Positions 46,835-57,017 are shown, counted from the first letter of the stretch. The stretch is DNA of 64,000 nt from Prevotella sp. (GCA_017645905.1 JAGCNO010000001.1:1-64000), one strand, 5' to 3'. The notes: generated from the sequence alone by a model not told the origin. Program-made: numbers and translations.

Positions 46835-46938
46835 TACGTCCTCAATTTTTGCGTGCAAAATTACTCAAAATATTTAAGACAACTGCATTTTGGGGCAAAA
46901 AAGCGCTTAAAATGGGCAATTTGGGGAGAGGGGTCGGA

Positions 46939-47043
46939 GAAAGAACGGCTTATTCGAATCGAAAGAACGGCTTATTCGAATCGAAAGAACGGCTTATTCG
47001 CATGGAAAGAACGGCTTTTTCAAATCGGAAGCACGGCTCAAAA
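46939..47043 (+). repeat. 22-bp repeat array G
   Basis: Cores at 46939, 46961, 46983, 47005 and a terminal variant at 47027-47043 (GGAAGCACGGCTCAAAA), period 22. Linkers are GAATC (twice), GCATG and AAATC. The array starts with GGAGAAAG. It lies between divergent DedA and MscS genes. Confidence 0.96.
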
Positions 47044-47143
47044 TCCGGGAGGTAGTATGTCAAATAGCGTTAATCTTCCCAAATCGCTTCTCTAAGTCAA
47101 GCTTTTTTCGTATTTTTGGCTTCGCCTAAATTACTTACACTCG

Positions 47144-47181
47144 GAAGAACAAAAGAAAAACGCGTTTTTCTTTTGTTCTTC
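47144..47181. repeat. Perfect 38-nt palindrome overlapping the mscS promoter
   Basis: The 19-nt half GAAGAACAAAAGAAAAACG is followed immediately by its exact reverse complement. The right half contains the -33 TTTG of the mscS promoter. Confidence 0.95.
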
Positions 47182-47202
47182 TCTCATTTTTTCGTAATTT
47201 TG
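47172..47202 (+). promoter_or_regulatory. Bacteroidetes-type promoter for mscS
   Basis: TTTG (47172-47175), a 19-nt spacer, TAATTTTG (47195-47202), 18 nt before the ATG. Confidence 0.75.
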
Positions 47203-47220
47203 CCGCCAAATTTTGAAATC

Positions 47221-48072
47221 ATGCTTGACAAACTCCTTTCTTCCATGCCTTATGACCAGCTGATGACCTGGGTGCTGACGTTCTGCAAGAACGCCGTTCT
47301 GGCCATTATCGTCTATATCATTGGCCGCTGGCTCGTCAAGTGGGCGGTGCGGATAGTGACGAAGATGCTGCAGCACAGCAAGGTAGACCCTTCGCTGTTT
47401 TCCTTCCTGAACAGCATTGTCAGCGTGGCGCTGTGGCTGACGCTGGCCATCGTCATCATTTCCATCCTCGGCATCGAGACGTCGTCGTTCATCGCCCTCT
47501 TCGCCTCGGCGGGCGTCGCCATCGGCATGGCCTTGAGCGGCACGCTCCAGAACTTCGCCGGCGGTGTGATGATCATGCTCTTCAAGCCCTTCAAGGTGGG
47601 CGACTTCATCGAGGCGCAGGGCTATGCTGGCACCGTGAAGGAGATACAGATCTTCAACACCATCCTGCGCACTACCGACGCGCAGACCGTCATCATCCCT
47701 AACGGCGGCCTCTCCACCGGCACGATGAAGAACTACACTACGGAGAAATACCGCCGCGTAGACTTGGCCTTCAATGTGGCCTACGGCAGCGACCTCAATG
47801 AGGTGAAACGCGCCATCGCCGAGATTCAGGCCGCCTGTCCACAGATACTCCAAGGCCCGGTGGACGACTCACAGGTCGTCGCCGCACCGTGGATTGGCCT
47901 CTCAGCCCTCGGCGACAGCGGCCTGCTGGTAAATACCCGCTCCTGGTGTCTCGGCACAGACTACTGGGCGGTCTATTTCTACATGAACGAAACCGTCTAC
48001 CAGCAGCTACGCAACCGAGGCTTCATGTTCCCGTTCAACCGAATGGACGTGGCCATTGTCAATAAGTCGTAA
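47221..48072 (+). CDS. mscS: Small-conductance mechanosensitive channel, MscS family
   Basis: The 283-residue membrane protein has three helices followed by the pore-lining segment SSFIALFASAGVAIGMALSGTLQNFAGGVMI and the beta-domain motif FKVGDFIEAQGYAGTV. It opens under membrane tension to release solutes. The start at 47221 follows a promoter; the in-frame reading from 47116 runs through the palindrome and is rejected. LptF/G follows 72 nt later behind a stretch of TCGATATTCCGATATTCCG-like simple repeats. Confidence 0.93.
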   Translation: MLDKLLSSMPYDQLMTWVLTFCKNAVLAIIVYIIGRWLVKWAVRIVTKMLQHSKVDPSLFSFLNSIVSVALWLTLAIVIISILGIETSSFIALFASAGVAIGMALSGTLQNFAGGVMIMLFKPFKVGDFIEAQGYAGTVKEIQIFNTILRTTDAQTVIIPNGGLSTGTMKNYTTEKYRRVDLAFNVAYGSDLNEVKRAIAEIQAACPQILQGPVDDSQVVAAPWIGLSALGDSGLLVNTRSWCLGTDYWAVYFYMNETVYQQLRNRGFMFPFNRMDVAIVNKS

Positions 48073-48144
48073 TCTCGAGATGTCGTTATTTCGATATATC
48101 GATATTCCGATATTCCGAAAAATCGTAAATCGTAAATTATCAAG

Positions 48145-50082
48145 GTGTTTCGCATAAGGAAACTCGACAAGTTCATAGCCAAGCAGTTCCTGCTGCTCTT
48201 CGCTGCCACTTTCTTCATCTGCCAGTTTGTGCTGATGATGCAGTTCCTGTGGCGCTATGTCGACGACCTTATCGGAAAGGGCCTGACGATTGACGTCCTG
48301 GCGCAGTTCCTCTGGTACATGAGCCTCATCCTCGTGCCACAGGCCATCCCGCTGGCCATCCTCCTCTCATCGCTTATCACCTTCGGAAACCTCGGCGAGA
48401 GCTCCGAGCTCACCGCCATCAAGGCTGCAGGCGTGTCGCTACTCGGGGCCATGCGCTCGCTCATCTTCTTGGTCATCCTCACCGCTGGCCTGTCTATGTA
48501 TTTCCAAGACGTCATCGGCCCTGAGGCAAACAAGAAGTTCGGCCAGCTGCTGCTCTCCATGAAGCAGAAAAGCCCCGAGCTGGAGATTCCCGAGGGCCGC
48601 TTCTACGACGGACTGCCCAACACCAACCTCTACGTGCAGCGCAAGGATCTCCAGACCGGCAAGCTCTACAACGTGATGATTTACCGCCAGAGCGGCAGCT
48701 ACGAGGACCAGGCTATTATTCTGGCCGATAGCGGCATGTTGCAGAGCACCGCCGAGAAGAAACACCTGCTCATGACGCTCTGGAGCGGCGAATGGTTTGA
48801 GAACATGCGGTCGCAGGACATTGGCGGTACGGCCGAGGTGCCCTACCGCCGCGAGACCTTCGGACAGAAACAGATTCTCCTCGACTTCGACGACGGCTTC
48901 AACCTTGCCGACGTGGCCGGCATTGCCAGCAGCGCCAAGTCGAAGAGCAGCAAGCAGATACTACAGGACCTCGACTCCATCCGCCACTTCAACGACAGCG
49001 TGGGACAAAGTTACTATCGCGAGGCTCAATACTACGTGCTCTTCGTGGAACCCCTTTCACACGAGGACTCCTTGCGTCTCCAGGCTCAGATTGCCGCTCA
49101 AGCCGCTGCACCCGTCTCCTATGCTGCGACAGCGTCGCAGCCCTTCCCCAATCCCGACACCCTCTACGCCCACCTCGACAAAGACACCAAGCGCATCGTG
49201 GCCCGTGAGGCTGCCCGCCAGGCACAGACCGCTGCCAACGACTGCGCCATGAAGGCCGACTACGCCGACTACCTGAACCGCCAAGAGCGACTGCACCTCA
49301 TCGAGGTTATCGGAAAGTTCACCCTCGCACTCTCCTGCATCGTCTTCTTCTTCATCGGTGCACCCCTCGGAGCCATCATCCGAAAGGGAGGACTCGGCGT
49401 GCCCGTCATCATCAGCGTCATCGTCTTCATCGTCTACTACATCTTCGACAACTCAGGCATGCGAATGGCACGAGACGACAACTGGACCGTCTGGTACGGA
49501 AAGACCATCTCCATGATGGTGCTCACGCCGCTGGCCGTCTTCTTCACCTACAAGGCCAACAACGACTCCACCGTCTTCAACATCGACGCCTACCGCCTCT
49601 TCTTCATCAAAGTACTCGGACTGAGCCAGAAACGTAACCTCGCCTATAAAGAGGTGGTCATCAATCAACCAGACTACCCCGCAGACGTGGAGAAGCTGCA
49701 GACCATCATCGCCGATATCGATACTTACCGCCAGGAGCACCACCTGTTGCGCTGGCCAAACCCCATCAAGGTGTTCTTCCGCCCCGGCGACGACCAGCGC
49801 ATAGAGGAAATCGACGAGAACCTCTCCTTCGTTATCGAGGACCTCTCGAATACTCGCGACAATCGCGTGCTACACGAGCTGAACAATATCCCCGTCCTGG
49901 CTACACGTGCCCACACTCGGCCCTTCCGCCGCCGCTGGCTCAACGCCCTGACGGGTCTCATCCTTCCCGTGGGCATCTTCTTCTACATCCGCATGATACG
50001 CTTTCGCCTGCGTCTCTACCGAGAGCTCGGAGCTACTGAGAAAGCCTGCAAGGCTATCATCAACCTCACTTCCACCCTGTAG
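48145..50082 (+). CDS. LptF/LptG family lipopolysaccharide export permease, contains 33-nt shared repeat
   Basis: The 645-residue membrane protein starts with GTG (MFRIRKLDKFIAKQF) after an in-frame TAA. Helices 1-3 lie at about 12-110, a periplasmic domain at about 120-390, then helices at about 395-470 (FTLALSCIVFFFIGAPLGAIIRKGG is typical YjgP/YjgQ). A large C-terminal extension with one more helix follows. It works with LptB and LptC to extract LPS from the inner membrane. Residues 323-333, PVSYAATASQP, come from the same 33-nt block found in the GH43 gene. Confidence 0.9.
   Translation: MFRIRKLDKFIAKQFLLLFAATFFICQFVLMMQFLWRYVDDLIGKGLTIDVLAQFLWYMSLILVPQAIPLAILLSSLITFGNLGESSELTAIKAAGVSLLGAMRSLIFLVILTAGLSMYFQDVIGPEANKKFGQLLLSMKQKSPELEIPEGRFYDGLPNTNLYVQRKDLQTGKLYNVMIYRQSGSYEDQAIILADSGMLQSTAEKKHLLMTLWSGEWFENMRSQDIGGTAEVPYRRETFGQKQILLDFDDGFNLADVAGIASSAKSKSSKQILQDLDSIRHFNDSVGQSYYREAQYYVLFVEPLSHEDSLRLQAQIAAQAAAPVSYAATASQPFPNPDTLYAHLDKDTKRIVAREAARQAQTAANDCAMKADYADYLNRQERLHLIEVIGKFTLALSCIVFFFIGAPLGAIIRKGGLGVPVIISVIVFIVYYIFDNSGMRMARDDNWTVWYGKTISMMVLTPLAVFFTYKANNDSTVFNIDAYRLFFIKVLGLSQKRNLAYKEVVINQPDYPADVEKLQTIIADIDTYRQEHHLLRWPNPIKVFFRPGDDQRIEEIDENLSFVIEDLSNTRDNRVLHELNNIPVLATRAHTRPFRRRWLNALTGLILPVGIFFYIRMIRFRLRLYRELGATEKACKAIINLTSTL
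49111..49143 (+). repeat. 33-nt palindromic repeat in LptF/G (family 2)
   Basis: Identical to the 30779-30811 block in gene sense and read in the same frame. Contains CTATGCTGCGAC-AGC-GTCGCAGC. Confidence 0.95.
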
Positions 50083-50204
50083 GTAATTTATCTCGTCTAA
50101 TTCTGCCTTCTTCCTGGGATATCTACCCACGATTAGGAACAGCAAGAAAAGAGGGTACGCCCCGATGGGCATACCCTCTAATTCGAGCAAACTCAGCTTG
50201 TCGC

Positions 50205-53200
50205 TTACTTATTCACAACCTTCTTGCCGTTGACGATGTAGAGACCCTTCCTGGGTTTCAGCACCTTCTGGCCGTTCAGGTTGTAGACCAGTCCGTTCTC
50301 GGCAGCCTCGGCTACAACGCTGCTGATGCCGGTGGCTACAGCGTCGTAAGTTACAATACAATCCACATTGTAGTTGTTATCAAACGGAGTTGTGGGGTTG
50401 AACTTGAAGGTGATGTCGAACACGCCCTTATCTTTACCTTCTGGCAGAGACTCTCCCTCGGGCAGATTGACAACATAATTTGCGTTGTCATTGCCGAAGC
50501 CCCAGTTAAGATAATTCCAAGTATGCTCAGCCGCAACCTTGTAGTAGATGGTTGAACCAGGAACAAGCTCTACATCCTCGTAAGATATGGTGTAGATGCC
50601 GTCGCCGTCCTCATCGTCCATATCGTTGAGGTAGATGGTCTCCTCTGCTTCGTTAACAGTATTTACGTCTGGTGACCAAGCTGTTGTGAAGAACGATGCC
50701 TCCTCTTCAGCATCGGCATTGGCCTTAACAGCACCTGCCACGGTGTAGACGGGCTCGTAAGCCTCGAACTTCATCAGGCGGAAGTCGGAGAACGACATCC
50801 AGCTGTGAACGGTCTCAGTAACGCCCTTCACGCCGATGGTGATAGCACCAGCCTCGGTCATCTCAAACTCAACAGAAGCATCGTTCCAGCCATTGTTGAA
50901 CAGACCGCCAACATTACCGATATGCTTCATCTCGGTCTCATCATCGCCAGCCAATACGACGAAGCTCTTCATGTCGGCATTGGCACGAGCATTCACGGTC
51001 AGCTGGTACTTGCCCTTCGGCAGCTTGATATCCTGTTTCAGGCTGATGTCCCAAGAACTATCGCCCCACTGATTGCTATCAAAGTACTTGTGAGCAGCGT
51101 TGCCCTCGCCGTCGGTCCAAGGCTCACCATCCAACACTCGGAGACTGCCTTTCAACGTCCAGCTGTTCGTGCCGTTCTCGGCCTTTGGGTTCACAATAAC
51201 ATCGGTGAAGTTGACTGCGGTCTCAACACCCTCGAGCAGTGCGCTCGACTCTGCATACTGACGGAATGCCACGTAAAGAGCATCGGTCTTTACAGCAGCA
51301 TCCTCAGCACTGGTAGGCTCGGCAGCCAGTGCAGCCTCTGCAGCAGCCTTCTTCTCATCGGATGCATACTTGTAACTCAGAGTAGCAAGTGCCGTCTTGG
51401 CAGCAGCCAGACCTTCGTAAGCACTCTTTGCATCCTTAAATGCATTCATTGCATCCTCAAGTGCCTTGATGGCAGCCCTGTAAGCATCTGCAGTGTCCTC
51501 AACAGTGGTGTTGTCGGCGATGGCCTGAGAAAGGGCTGTTCTCTCCTCACCTGTCACCGCGGCGTTGGCCACGTCGTCCAGTGCAGCCTGTGCGGCAGCC
51601 AGAGCAGCCTCCCAGTCACCCTTCAGCTCATCGGCAGGAACGGGACCGGTATAGAACAGGCGGAAGTTATCGAAGACAGTCCAGTCTTTCGAAATAGCCT
51701 CACTCTTCTTGACACCAATCTTCAGCGTACCGCCAACCACAGAGACCTCAATGGGCTCGTTCTCATAATAACCGGCGGACAGGAACTTAGTGGCATCGCT
51801 TTGGCTGTTGGGCACCTTACCAAAATCTGTGGCAGAACCAGCATCAAACTTACCGGCTTCTTCAAAAATAGACATCAATTGATTTTCCTTTTCACCAGCA
51901 TAATAGGTTGCAAGGAGTCTCTCCTCACCTGCACTGCGAGCAGCGGCAGCCACACTGGGACCATCACCGCCCTGACGGTAGAAGCCCTGCAGACGCAGCT
52001 GATACACACCTTCCTTCAGGCCTGTAAGTGTCTGGTAAACATCGAAGTTAGTGTCGTACTTCTGTGCGTTGTAGTTCTCATTGTCACCTGCCATTGTAGG
52101 ACTATTATTCCACATGGAATTAGTGGATTCACGCCCAAAGTTAGGGTTCAGGATGTAGAAGGTAGCATCTACGGGATTCTCTGCTGTAGCATCAGCGAAC
52201 AGAGCCTCGCGATCCTCACGGGTCACGAACTTCCAGTAGGCGTTCGCAGCTGTAGCAGGCATTGCGCCAACAGTGGTGGTGGTAGCCTCGCCACCATCCC
52301 AGAACAGAACATTGTTCTGGTTGTCTGTCAGGGTGAACACGCCTTCCTGGCCTTCAACTTCAGTTACAGTCCAGTACTGGTTAGCATCACCATTATCAAC
52401 ATAGCCATTGAAACCAAGATGCTTGCCTGGATATGTAGGAGCGGTGCTCAGCTCATACTTGCCATCGGCAAGTTTTGCCTCCATCTCAATACCTCCAAGC
52501 TTGGAGATAGAAGCACGTGTGCCCCAGTTGTTGGCACCTACGACGTAACCGTCTGCAGCCACGTTATAGAGATAGTACTTACCCTCAGCAAGAACCACCT
52601 GCTTCTCGCCTGTAACGCCAATCGCCTTTGTCGTGGGATTGAAGGTGATGGTGATATTGTAGGTACCCTCGCCACCGAGGTAGTCGGGAGTGATAACCCA
52701 GTTTTCTTTTGGATACCAAGCAACGGTCTCCTCATCGACGGTATTGTTCACAGCAATCTTAAATTCGGGCTTCACGTCGTTGCTGACAGTGATGTTCTCA
52801 GCCTTCCACTCGTAAAGGCCGGTCTCCTCGTTCTTGGTCATCTTGTTGGCGCTGGTGTCCCACTCAGCACCGCAGAGGTCGGCAGTACCGGCCACGTTGT
52901 AGCTCAGCACCTCCTCCCAGGACTCGGCAGGGATGGGTTGCCACGTTGCAGGCTCAGCGGAGAGAACCACTTCGTTATTGTCGCCAGCAGCAACATATTT
53001 CTTCACACCGTTGATGACGGCGCTAATGAAGCAAGTCAAGCCATCTCCAGTAGACCTGACAGACCAGTTCACATCATTGAAGATGTCGGCACCGACAATG
53101 GTGTATGTGCCGGCAGCTTCGTCGAAAGTGAAGGTGAGGGGAGCGCCCTCTTTGTTAAGGGCATTGCCAGCCACCAGTTGGCCAGTGGCTGCGTCCTTCA

Positions 53201-55535
53201 GATAGTAATCGCCATCGGCAATGACGCGCGTCGGTGCCGGACGAGTGACGTCAATCTTCGTAATGAAGAGGTTCGTACCCGTCTGCGAGCGTGTCATGGT
53301 GATGGTCTTGCTGCCTTCAGCTGTTTCAGGAGCAGTGATGGTGACGGTGTTAGGCTCGGTGCCGTATTCGTCTGAACCGGCGACGGCAGCGTTGATGTTT
53401 ACAAACTCTGTGCCGTCACCAGTAGTAATGGTTTTTCCACTATCAAACTTCAGCAGAGCACCAGACTTCTTGCCTGTAGCGTCCTTGTTGCGATAGGCTG
53501 TAATGGCTATCTGGTCGCCGGCCTCCAGCGTATTGCCCTCATCGAGGGTGATAGTCACGATGTCTGACGAGAAGTCGCTCTTACCGTTGAGGCAGATGGT
53601 GTAGTAGCCATCGTTCGGGTAATTGACACGTCCACCATTGTTGTGCACAGCCACACCGCCGTTCTGATCCTGATAGCCGTCGGGCGACTCCCAAAAATAG
53701 ATGTTGTTCTCTGCGAACTCGGGAGCTGCTCTCTTAACGCCAGTGACAGTAATCTTGTCCTCAGCATTGGGGTCGAAGGTGATAGTAATGGTGTAGACAC
53801 CCTCACCGTCAAGATTTTCAGGTTTGATAACCCAGTTGTTTTCAGGCCAAGAGGTTTCCCAGTTGGCATTTCTCACAATCTTGAACTCAGGCTGCTGGCT
53901 ATTGGTTACCGTGATGAACTTGGCAGTCCACTCGTAGATGCCAGTCTCTTCGTTCTTGGTCATTTCGTTCTCCGTAACAACCCACTCATAGCCCGTCAGG
54001 TCGATTGTTCCGGCTACGGTATAGACAGGATTCAGCTCCAGCTGGTAGGCCTTGTAGGCTTCGATCAGCTGACGGATGGCCTCGCCCTGTTCTGCCAGTG
54101 TGGCGTCCTCGCCCAGTGCGGCAAAGGCAGCGAGCTTTGCCTGCACGTTTTCGTCAGGATTATTCTCTGCTGCGACCTGCTGTACAAATGCTTCTGCAGC
54201 AGTCTTGAAGGCAGCGACACCATTGTTGACAGCAGCCATGACCTCGCTGATGGAGCTGGTCTGGCTTGCAGCGGTTGCAGTTGCAGCAGCAATGGCGGCA
54301 TTGAGCTGCTCGTTCCCCATTGTTTCAGTGTATTCGGCAACCTTGCCCAGAATTTCCAGTGCTGCCGTCCTGCCCTGGGCAATGAGGGCGGCCAGCTGGG
54401 TTGCTACGGCATCCATGTCAGGATTCTCTTCTCTCAAGGTTTGTGCCAGAGCTATGACTTGTGAGGTCAGTTGGGTGTAGCCATAAGTATTGGCCATGGT
54501 TACGAGCTCGGTCAGCATGTCAGTAGCAACGGGCTTGGCGGCAGCGTACAAGGTCTGCATGGAAGCAGCAATCACAGTAACGTCAGTAGAGTTCTGTGCC
54601 TCCTTTGCAGCAGCAATAGCGTCAGCCAAGTCTGCCGACTGAAGCATTTCTGCCATCGCAATGGCCTTAGCCAGCTTGTCTTTAGCTTCTTGCAGCGGGT
54701 TGCTGGTTGTGTAGATGCTGTTGTCGCCGTCAAACGAAACGGTGAAGATGGTTCCATCAGTAATCGCAATAAAATCGATGTCAGAGGTCTGGTTCCACTT
54801 GTTGTCCCAGATGTTCTCCGTTGTCGTGCCATTCATACGGACAAGAATGATCTTGGCATAGTTATCAGGAACCTGAGCAGCAAAATTATTTTCCGTACTT
54901 GTTGGCAGGAAATCAATCCAAGTATAGTCCTCATCGCTGTTGAAAGCATAGACAGCATAGCGGGCATCGCTGGCTCCCCAGTTCGTGGCATCAAGGATGA
55001 TGCTCTTGTTGGTAACGACCACCTCCTCGTAATACTCCACCTCCATGACATAACACAGCTGCTCGCCAGTGTTAGTGAAAGTGATAGACTTAGTAGGAGC
55101 ATCAAATGTGTAAGTGCGCACGTCTGGATTGGCACCATCTTTGAAACAAGTCAGTTCACCGCCAGACGCATCGGCAGTAGCGTACGTTACGCCATTCACT
55201 TCTTTCCAGAAGCAGCTCCGGTCTGTAGCAGCATCCTTGTTCACATAGCTGTAAAACGTGATGCCTGTTGCTACCTTCGGCAGGGTGAGCGTGTTCTGAG
55301 CGCCATTAGAAAGCTTGATGGATTTATAATTAGTTCCATCAACCTTAATCGAATTGCCACTTGAAACAGATTTGCTGGTGTTGCCCGTAATCGCCAGGGT
55401 CACGCCTTCGGCCAAGGTGACACTATTAGCATCGGTAATTCCGTCGGCATAATAGTAGATTACCTTCTCAGCCTTCGCCCCCGTGACGCATAGCATCATG
55501 AGTGCGAGTAAAGATAGAATCTTTTTCATACGCAT
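50205..55535 (-). CDS. Giant multidomain surface/secreted protein (1776 residues)
   Basis: Signal peptide 1-23 (MRMKKILSLLALMMLCVTGAKA). In order: a beta-sandwich (about 24-175), a starch-binding-like module (about 180-280), an Ala-rich helical FIVAR-like region (about 290-500), two related SusE/F-like modules (start YTVAGTIDLTG and YNVAGTADLCG, each with MTKNEETG), a ricin-like region, a CBM, a second FIVAR region, another CBM6-like module, a third YTVAGA module, and a C-terminal segment LVYNLNGQKVL..GLYIVNGKKVVNK typical of type IX secretion or Prevotella surface proteins. No catalytic site was recognised; likely a polysaccharide-binding or matrix protein. sprA at the window end fits this export route. 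Confidence 0.82.
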   Translation of the reverse strand: MRMKKILSLLALMMLCVTGAKAEKVIYYYADGITDANSVTLAEGVTLAITGNTSKSVSSGNSIKVDGTNYKSIKLSNGAQNTLTLPKVATGITFYSYVNKDAATDRSCFWKEVNGVTYATADASGGELTCFKDGANPDVRTYTFDAPTKSITFTNTGEQLCYVMEVEYYEEVVVTNKSIILDATNWGASDARYAVYAFNSDEDYTWIDFLPTSTENNFAAQVPDNYAKIILVRMNGTTTENIWDNKWNQTSDIDFIAITDGTIFTVSFDGDNSIYTTSNPLQEAKDKLAKAIAMAEMLQSADLADAIAAAKEAQNSTDVTVIAASMQTLYAAAKPVATDMLTELVTMANTYGYTQLTSQVIALAQTLREENPDMDAVATQLAALIAQGRTAALEILGKVAEYTETMGNEQLNAAIAAATATAASQTSSISEVMAAVNNGVAAFKTAAEAFVQQVAAENNPDENVQAKLAAFAALGEDATLAEQGEAIRQLIEAYKAYQLELNPVYTVAGTIDLTGYEWVVTENEMTKNEETGIYEWTAKFITVTNSQQPEFKIVRNANWETSWPENNWVIKPENLDGEGVYTITITFDPNAEDKITVTGVKRAAPEFAENNIYFWESPDGYQDQNGGVAVHNNGGRVNYPNDGYYTICLNGKSDFSSDIVTITLDEGNTLEAGDQIAITAYRNKDATGKKSGALLKFDSGKTITTGDGTEFVNINAAVAGSDEYGTEPNTVTITAPETAEGSKTITMTRSQTGTNLFITKIDVTRPAPTRVIADGDYYLKDAATGQLVAGNALNKEGAPLTFTFDEAAGTYTIVGADIFNDVNWSVRSTGDGLTCFISAVINGVKKYVAAGDNNEVVLSAEPATWQPIPAESWEEVLSYNVAGTADLCGAEWDTSANKMTKNEETGLYEWKAENITVSNDVKPEFKIAVNNTVDEETVAWYPKENWVITPDYLGGEGTYNITITFNPTTKAIGVTGEKQVVLAEGKYYLYNVAADGYVVGANNWGTRASISKLGGIEMEAKLADGKYELSTAPTYPGKHLGFNGYVDNGDANQYWTVTEVEGQEGVFTLTDNQNNVLFWDGGEATTTTVGAMPATAANAYWKFVTREDREALFADATAENPVDATFYILNPNFGRESTNSMWNNSPTMAGDNENYNAQKYDTNFDVYQTLTGLKEGVYQLRLQGFYRQGGDGPSVAAAARSAGEERLLATYYAGEKENQLMSIFEEAGKFDAGSATDFGKVPNSQSDATKFLSAGYYENEPIEVSVVGGTLKIGVKKSEAISKDWTVFDNFRLFYTGPVPADELKGDWEAALAAAQAALDDVANAAVTGEERTALSQAIADNTTVEDTADAYRAAIKALEDAMNAFKDAKSAYEGLAAAKTALATLSYKYASDEKKAAAEAALAAEPTSAEDAAVKTDALYVAFRQYAESSALLEGVETAVNFTDVIVNPKAENGTNSWTLKGSLRVLDGEPWTDGEGNAAHKYFDSNQWGDSSWDISLKQDIKLPKGKYQLTVNARANADMKSFVVLAGDDETEMKHIGNVGGLFNNGWNDASVEFEMTEAGAITIGVKGVTETVHSWMSFSDFRLMKFEAYEPVYTVAGAVKANADAEEEASFFTTAWSPDVNTVNEAEETIYLNDMDDEDGDGIYTISYEDVELVPGSTIYYKVAAEHTWNYLNWGFGNDNANYVVNLPEGESLPEGKDKGVFDITFKFNPTTPFDNNYNVDCIVTYDAVATGISSVVAEAAENGLVYNLNGQKVLKPRKGLYIVNGKKVVNK

Positions 55536-55579
55536 TGTGTTTTAAGTTAATAATAAGGTTAGTATATAAAAAGATGTGG

Positions 55580-55611
55580 CAAATATAGTAGTTTCCAATC
55601 ATATAGCCAAA
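55580..55611 (-). promoter_or_regulatory. Promoter for the giant surface protein
   Basis: On the minus strand TTTG (55611-55608), a 20-nt spacer, TATATTTG (55587-55580), then a 45-nt leader to the start at 55535. Confidence 0.75.
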
Positions 55612-55688
55612 TTTTTTTACTTTTTTTATTCTTACGGCCTGTACAAACGTTACAAATAATGAAACGGAAGAAGGTTTTTGCATAATCT

Positions 55689-55720
55689 TTTGGCTGTTAT
55701 GCGGATTATGTGTACTTTTG
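55689..55720 (+). promoter_or_regulatory. Promoter for ribBA
   Basis: TTTG (55689-55692), a 20-nt spacer, TACTTTTG (55713-55720). The leader contains GTCAAATAGTAAAT (55738-55751), a 14-mer repeated inside the ribBA coding sequence. No FMN riboswitch was recognised in the short leader. Confidence 0.75.
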
Positions 55721-55762
55721 CACCGTATTCTGTAATCGTCAAATAGTAAATAGTAAATTGCT

Positions 55763-56983
55763 ATGCCCCTTAACACCATCCCTGAAGCCATTCAGGACAT
55801 ACGCGACGGCAAGTTCGTCATCGTGGTAGACGACGAAGACCGCGAGAACGAGGGCGACCTTATCTGTGCCGCCGAGAAGATAACCCCCGACATGGTGAAC
55901 TTCATGCTCAAGCATGCCCGCGGACTGCTCTGCGCCCCAATCACCATCAGCCGCAGCGAAGAACTCCAGCTGCCTCATCAGGTACAGGACAATACCTCGC
56001 TGCTCGGCACTCCCTTCACCGTCACTATAGACAAGCTCGAGGGATGTACCACGGGCGTCTCAGCCCACGACCGCGCCGCCACCATACGTGCATTGGCTGA
56101 CCCCACATCGACGCCCCAGACCTTCGGACGCCCGGGACACGTGAACCCTCTTTACGCACAGGACAACGGCGTGCTGCGTCGCTCGGGCCACACCGAGGCC
56201 GCCATCGACCTCTGCAAGATGTCCGGACTATTCCCCGCCGGAGCACTTATGGAAATCATGAACGACGACGGCACTATGGCCCGCATGCCCCAGCTCATGG
56301 AGTTCGCAAAGAAATGGGACATGAAGCTTATCACCATCAAGGACATGATAGCCTACCGACTGCAGACCGAAATACTCGTGGAGCGCGGTCAGGAGGTTGA
56401 CATGCCCACCGAGTGGGGGCACTTCCGCCTCATCCCCTTCCGCCAGAAGAGCAACGGACTGGAGCACTTTGCGCTCGTCAAGAATAGTCAAATAGTAAAT
56501 GGTTCAATGGACTGGGGTCCCGACCCCGTTCTGGTACGCGTACACTCCAGCTGCGCCACAGGCGACATCTTGGGCTCACTCCGATGCGACTGCGGCGAGC
56601 AACTCCATAAAGCCATGCAGATGATAGAGGCCGAAGGTCGCGGAGCACTCGTCTACATGATGCAGGAAGGCCGCGGCATAGGCCTGATGAACAAAATTGC
56701 CGCCTACAAGCTGCAGGAAGAGGGCTACGACACCGTCGACGCCAACACCCACCTCGGCTTCAAGCCCGACGAGCGCGACTACGGCTGCGGCGCACAGATA
56801 CTCCGGCAACTCGGCATACAGAAGATGCGCCTCCTTACCAACAACCCTGTAAAGCGCGTCGGACTCGAAGCCTACGGTCTCGAAATTGTCGAGAACGTAC
56901 CCATAGAGGTCACGCCCAACGAGTACAACCTGCGCTACCTGCAGACCAAGCAGAAACGCATGGGGCACACTTTACACCTTTAA
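55763..56983 (+). CDS. ribBA: Bifunctional DHBP synthase / GTP cyclohydrolase II
   Basis: The 406-residue riboflavin enzyme has RibB at about 1-200 ([22 protein letters not shown]) and RibA at about 205-406, with zinc cysteines 264, 275 and 277 in [15 protein letters not shown] and the GTP loop EGRGIGL. RibB makes the four-carbon unit from ribulose 5-phosphate; RibA opens GTP. Residues about 242-247 (SQIVNG) are encoded by the 14-mer also present in the leader, an in-frame repeat insertion near the domain junction. It is convergent with dnaA. Confidence 0.97.
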   Translation: MPLNTIPEAIQDIRDGKFVIVVDDEDRENEGDLICAAEKITPDMVNFMLKHARGLLCAPITISRSEELQLPHQVQDNTSLLGTPFTVTIDKLEGCTTGVSAHDRAATIRALADPTSTPQTFGRPGHVNPLYAQDNGVLRRSGHTEAAIDLCKMSGLFPAGALMEIMNDDGTMARMPQLMEFAKKWDMKLITIKDMIAYRLQTEILVERGQEVDMPTEWGHFRLIPFRQKSNGLEHFALVKNSQIVNGSMDWGPDPVLVRVHSSCATGDILGSLRCDCGEQLHKAMQMIEAEGRGALVYMMQEGRGIGLMNKIAAYKLQEEGYDTVDANTHLGFKPDERDYGCGAQILRQLGIQKMRLLTNNPVKRVGLEAYGLEIVENVPIEVTPNEYNLRYLQTKQKRMGHTLHL

Positions 56984-57017
56984 AAAGTTAGAAGTTAGAA
57001 GTTAGGAGTTAAGAAAA
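56984..57017. repeat. Tandem GTTAGAA repeats between ribBA and dnaA
   Basis: AAAAAGTTAGAAGTTAGAAG and further GTTAGGAGTTAAG copies fill the 34-nt gap between convergent genes. No clear hairpin terminator is visible. Confidence 0.7.

Noticed and set aside
46939..47043. CRISPR array
   Set aside because: The unit is 22 bp with a 5-nt linker, far too short for CRISPR repeats and spacers, linkers recur between arrays, and no cas genes are present.
50805..53375. 856-residue plus-strand ORF
   Set aside because: Antisense to the giant surface protein, whose modules are recognisable on the minus strand.
55721..55762. FMN riboswitch ahead of ribBA
   Set aside because: The leader after the promoter is under 45 nt and contains only simple repeats, too short for an FMN aptamer.
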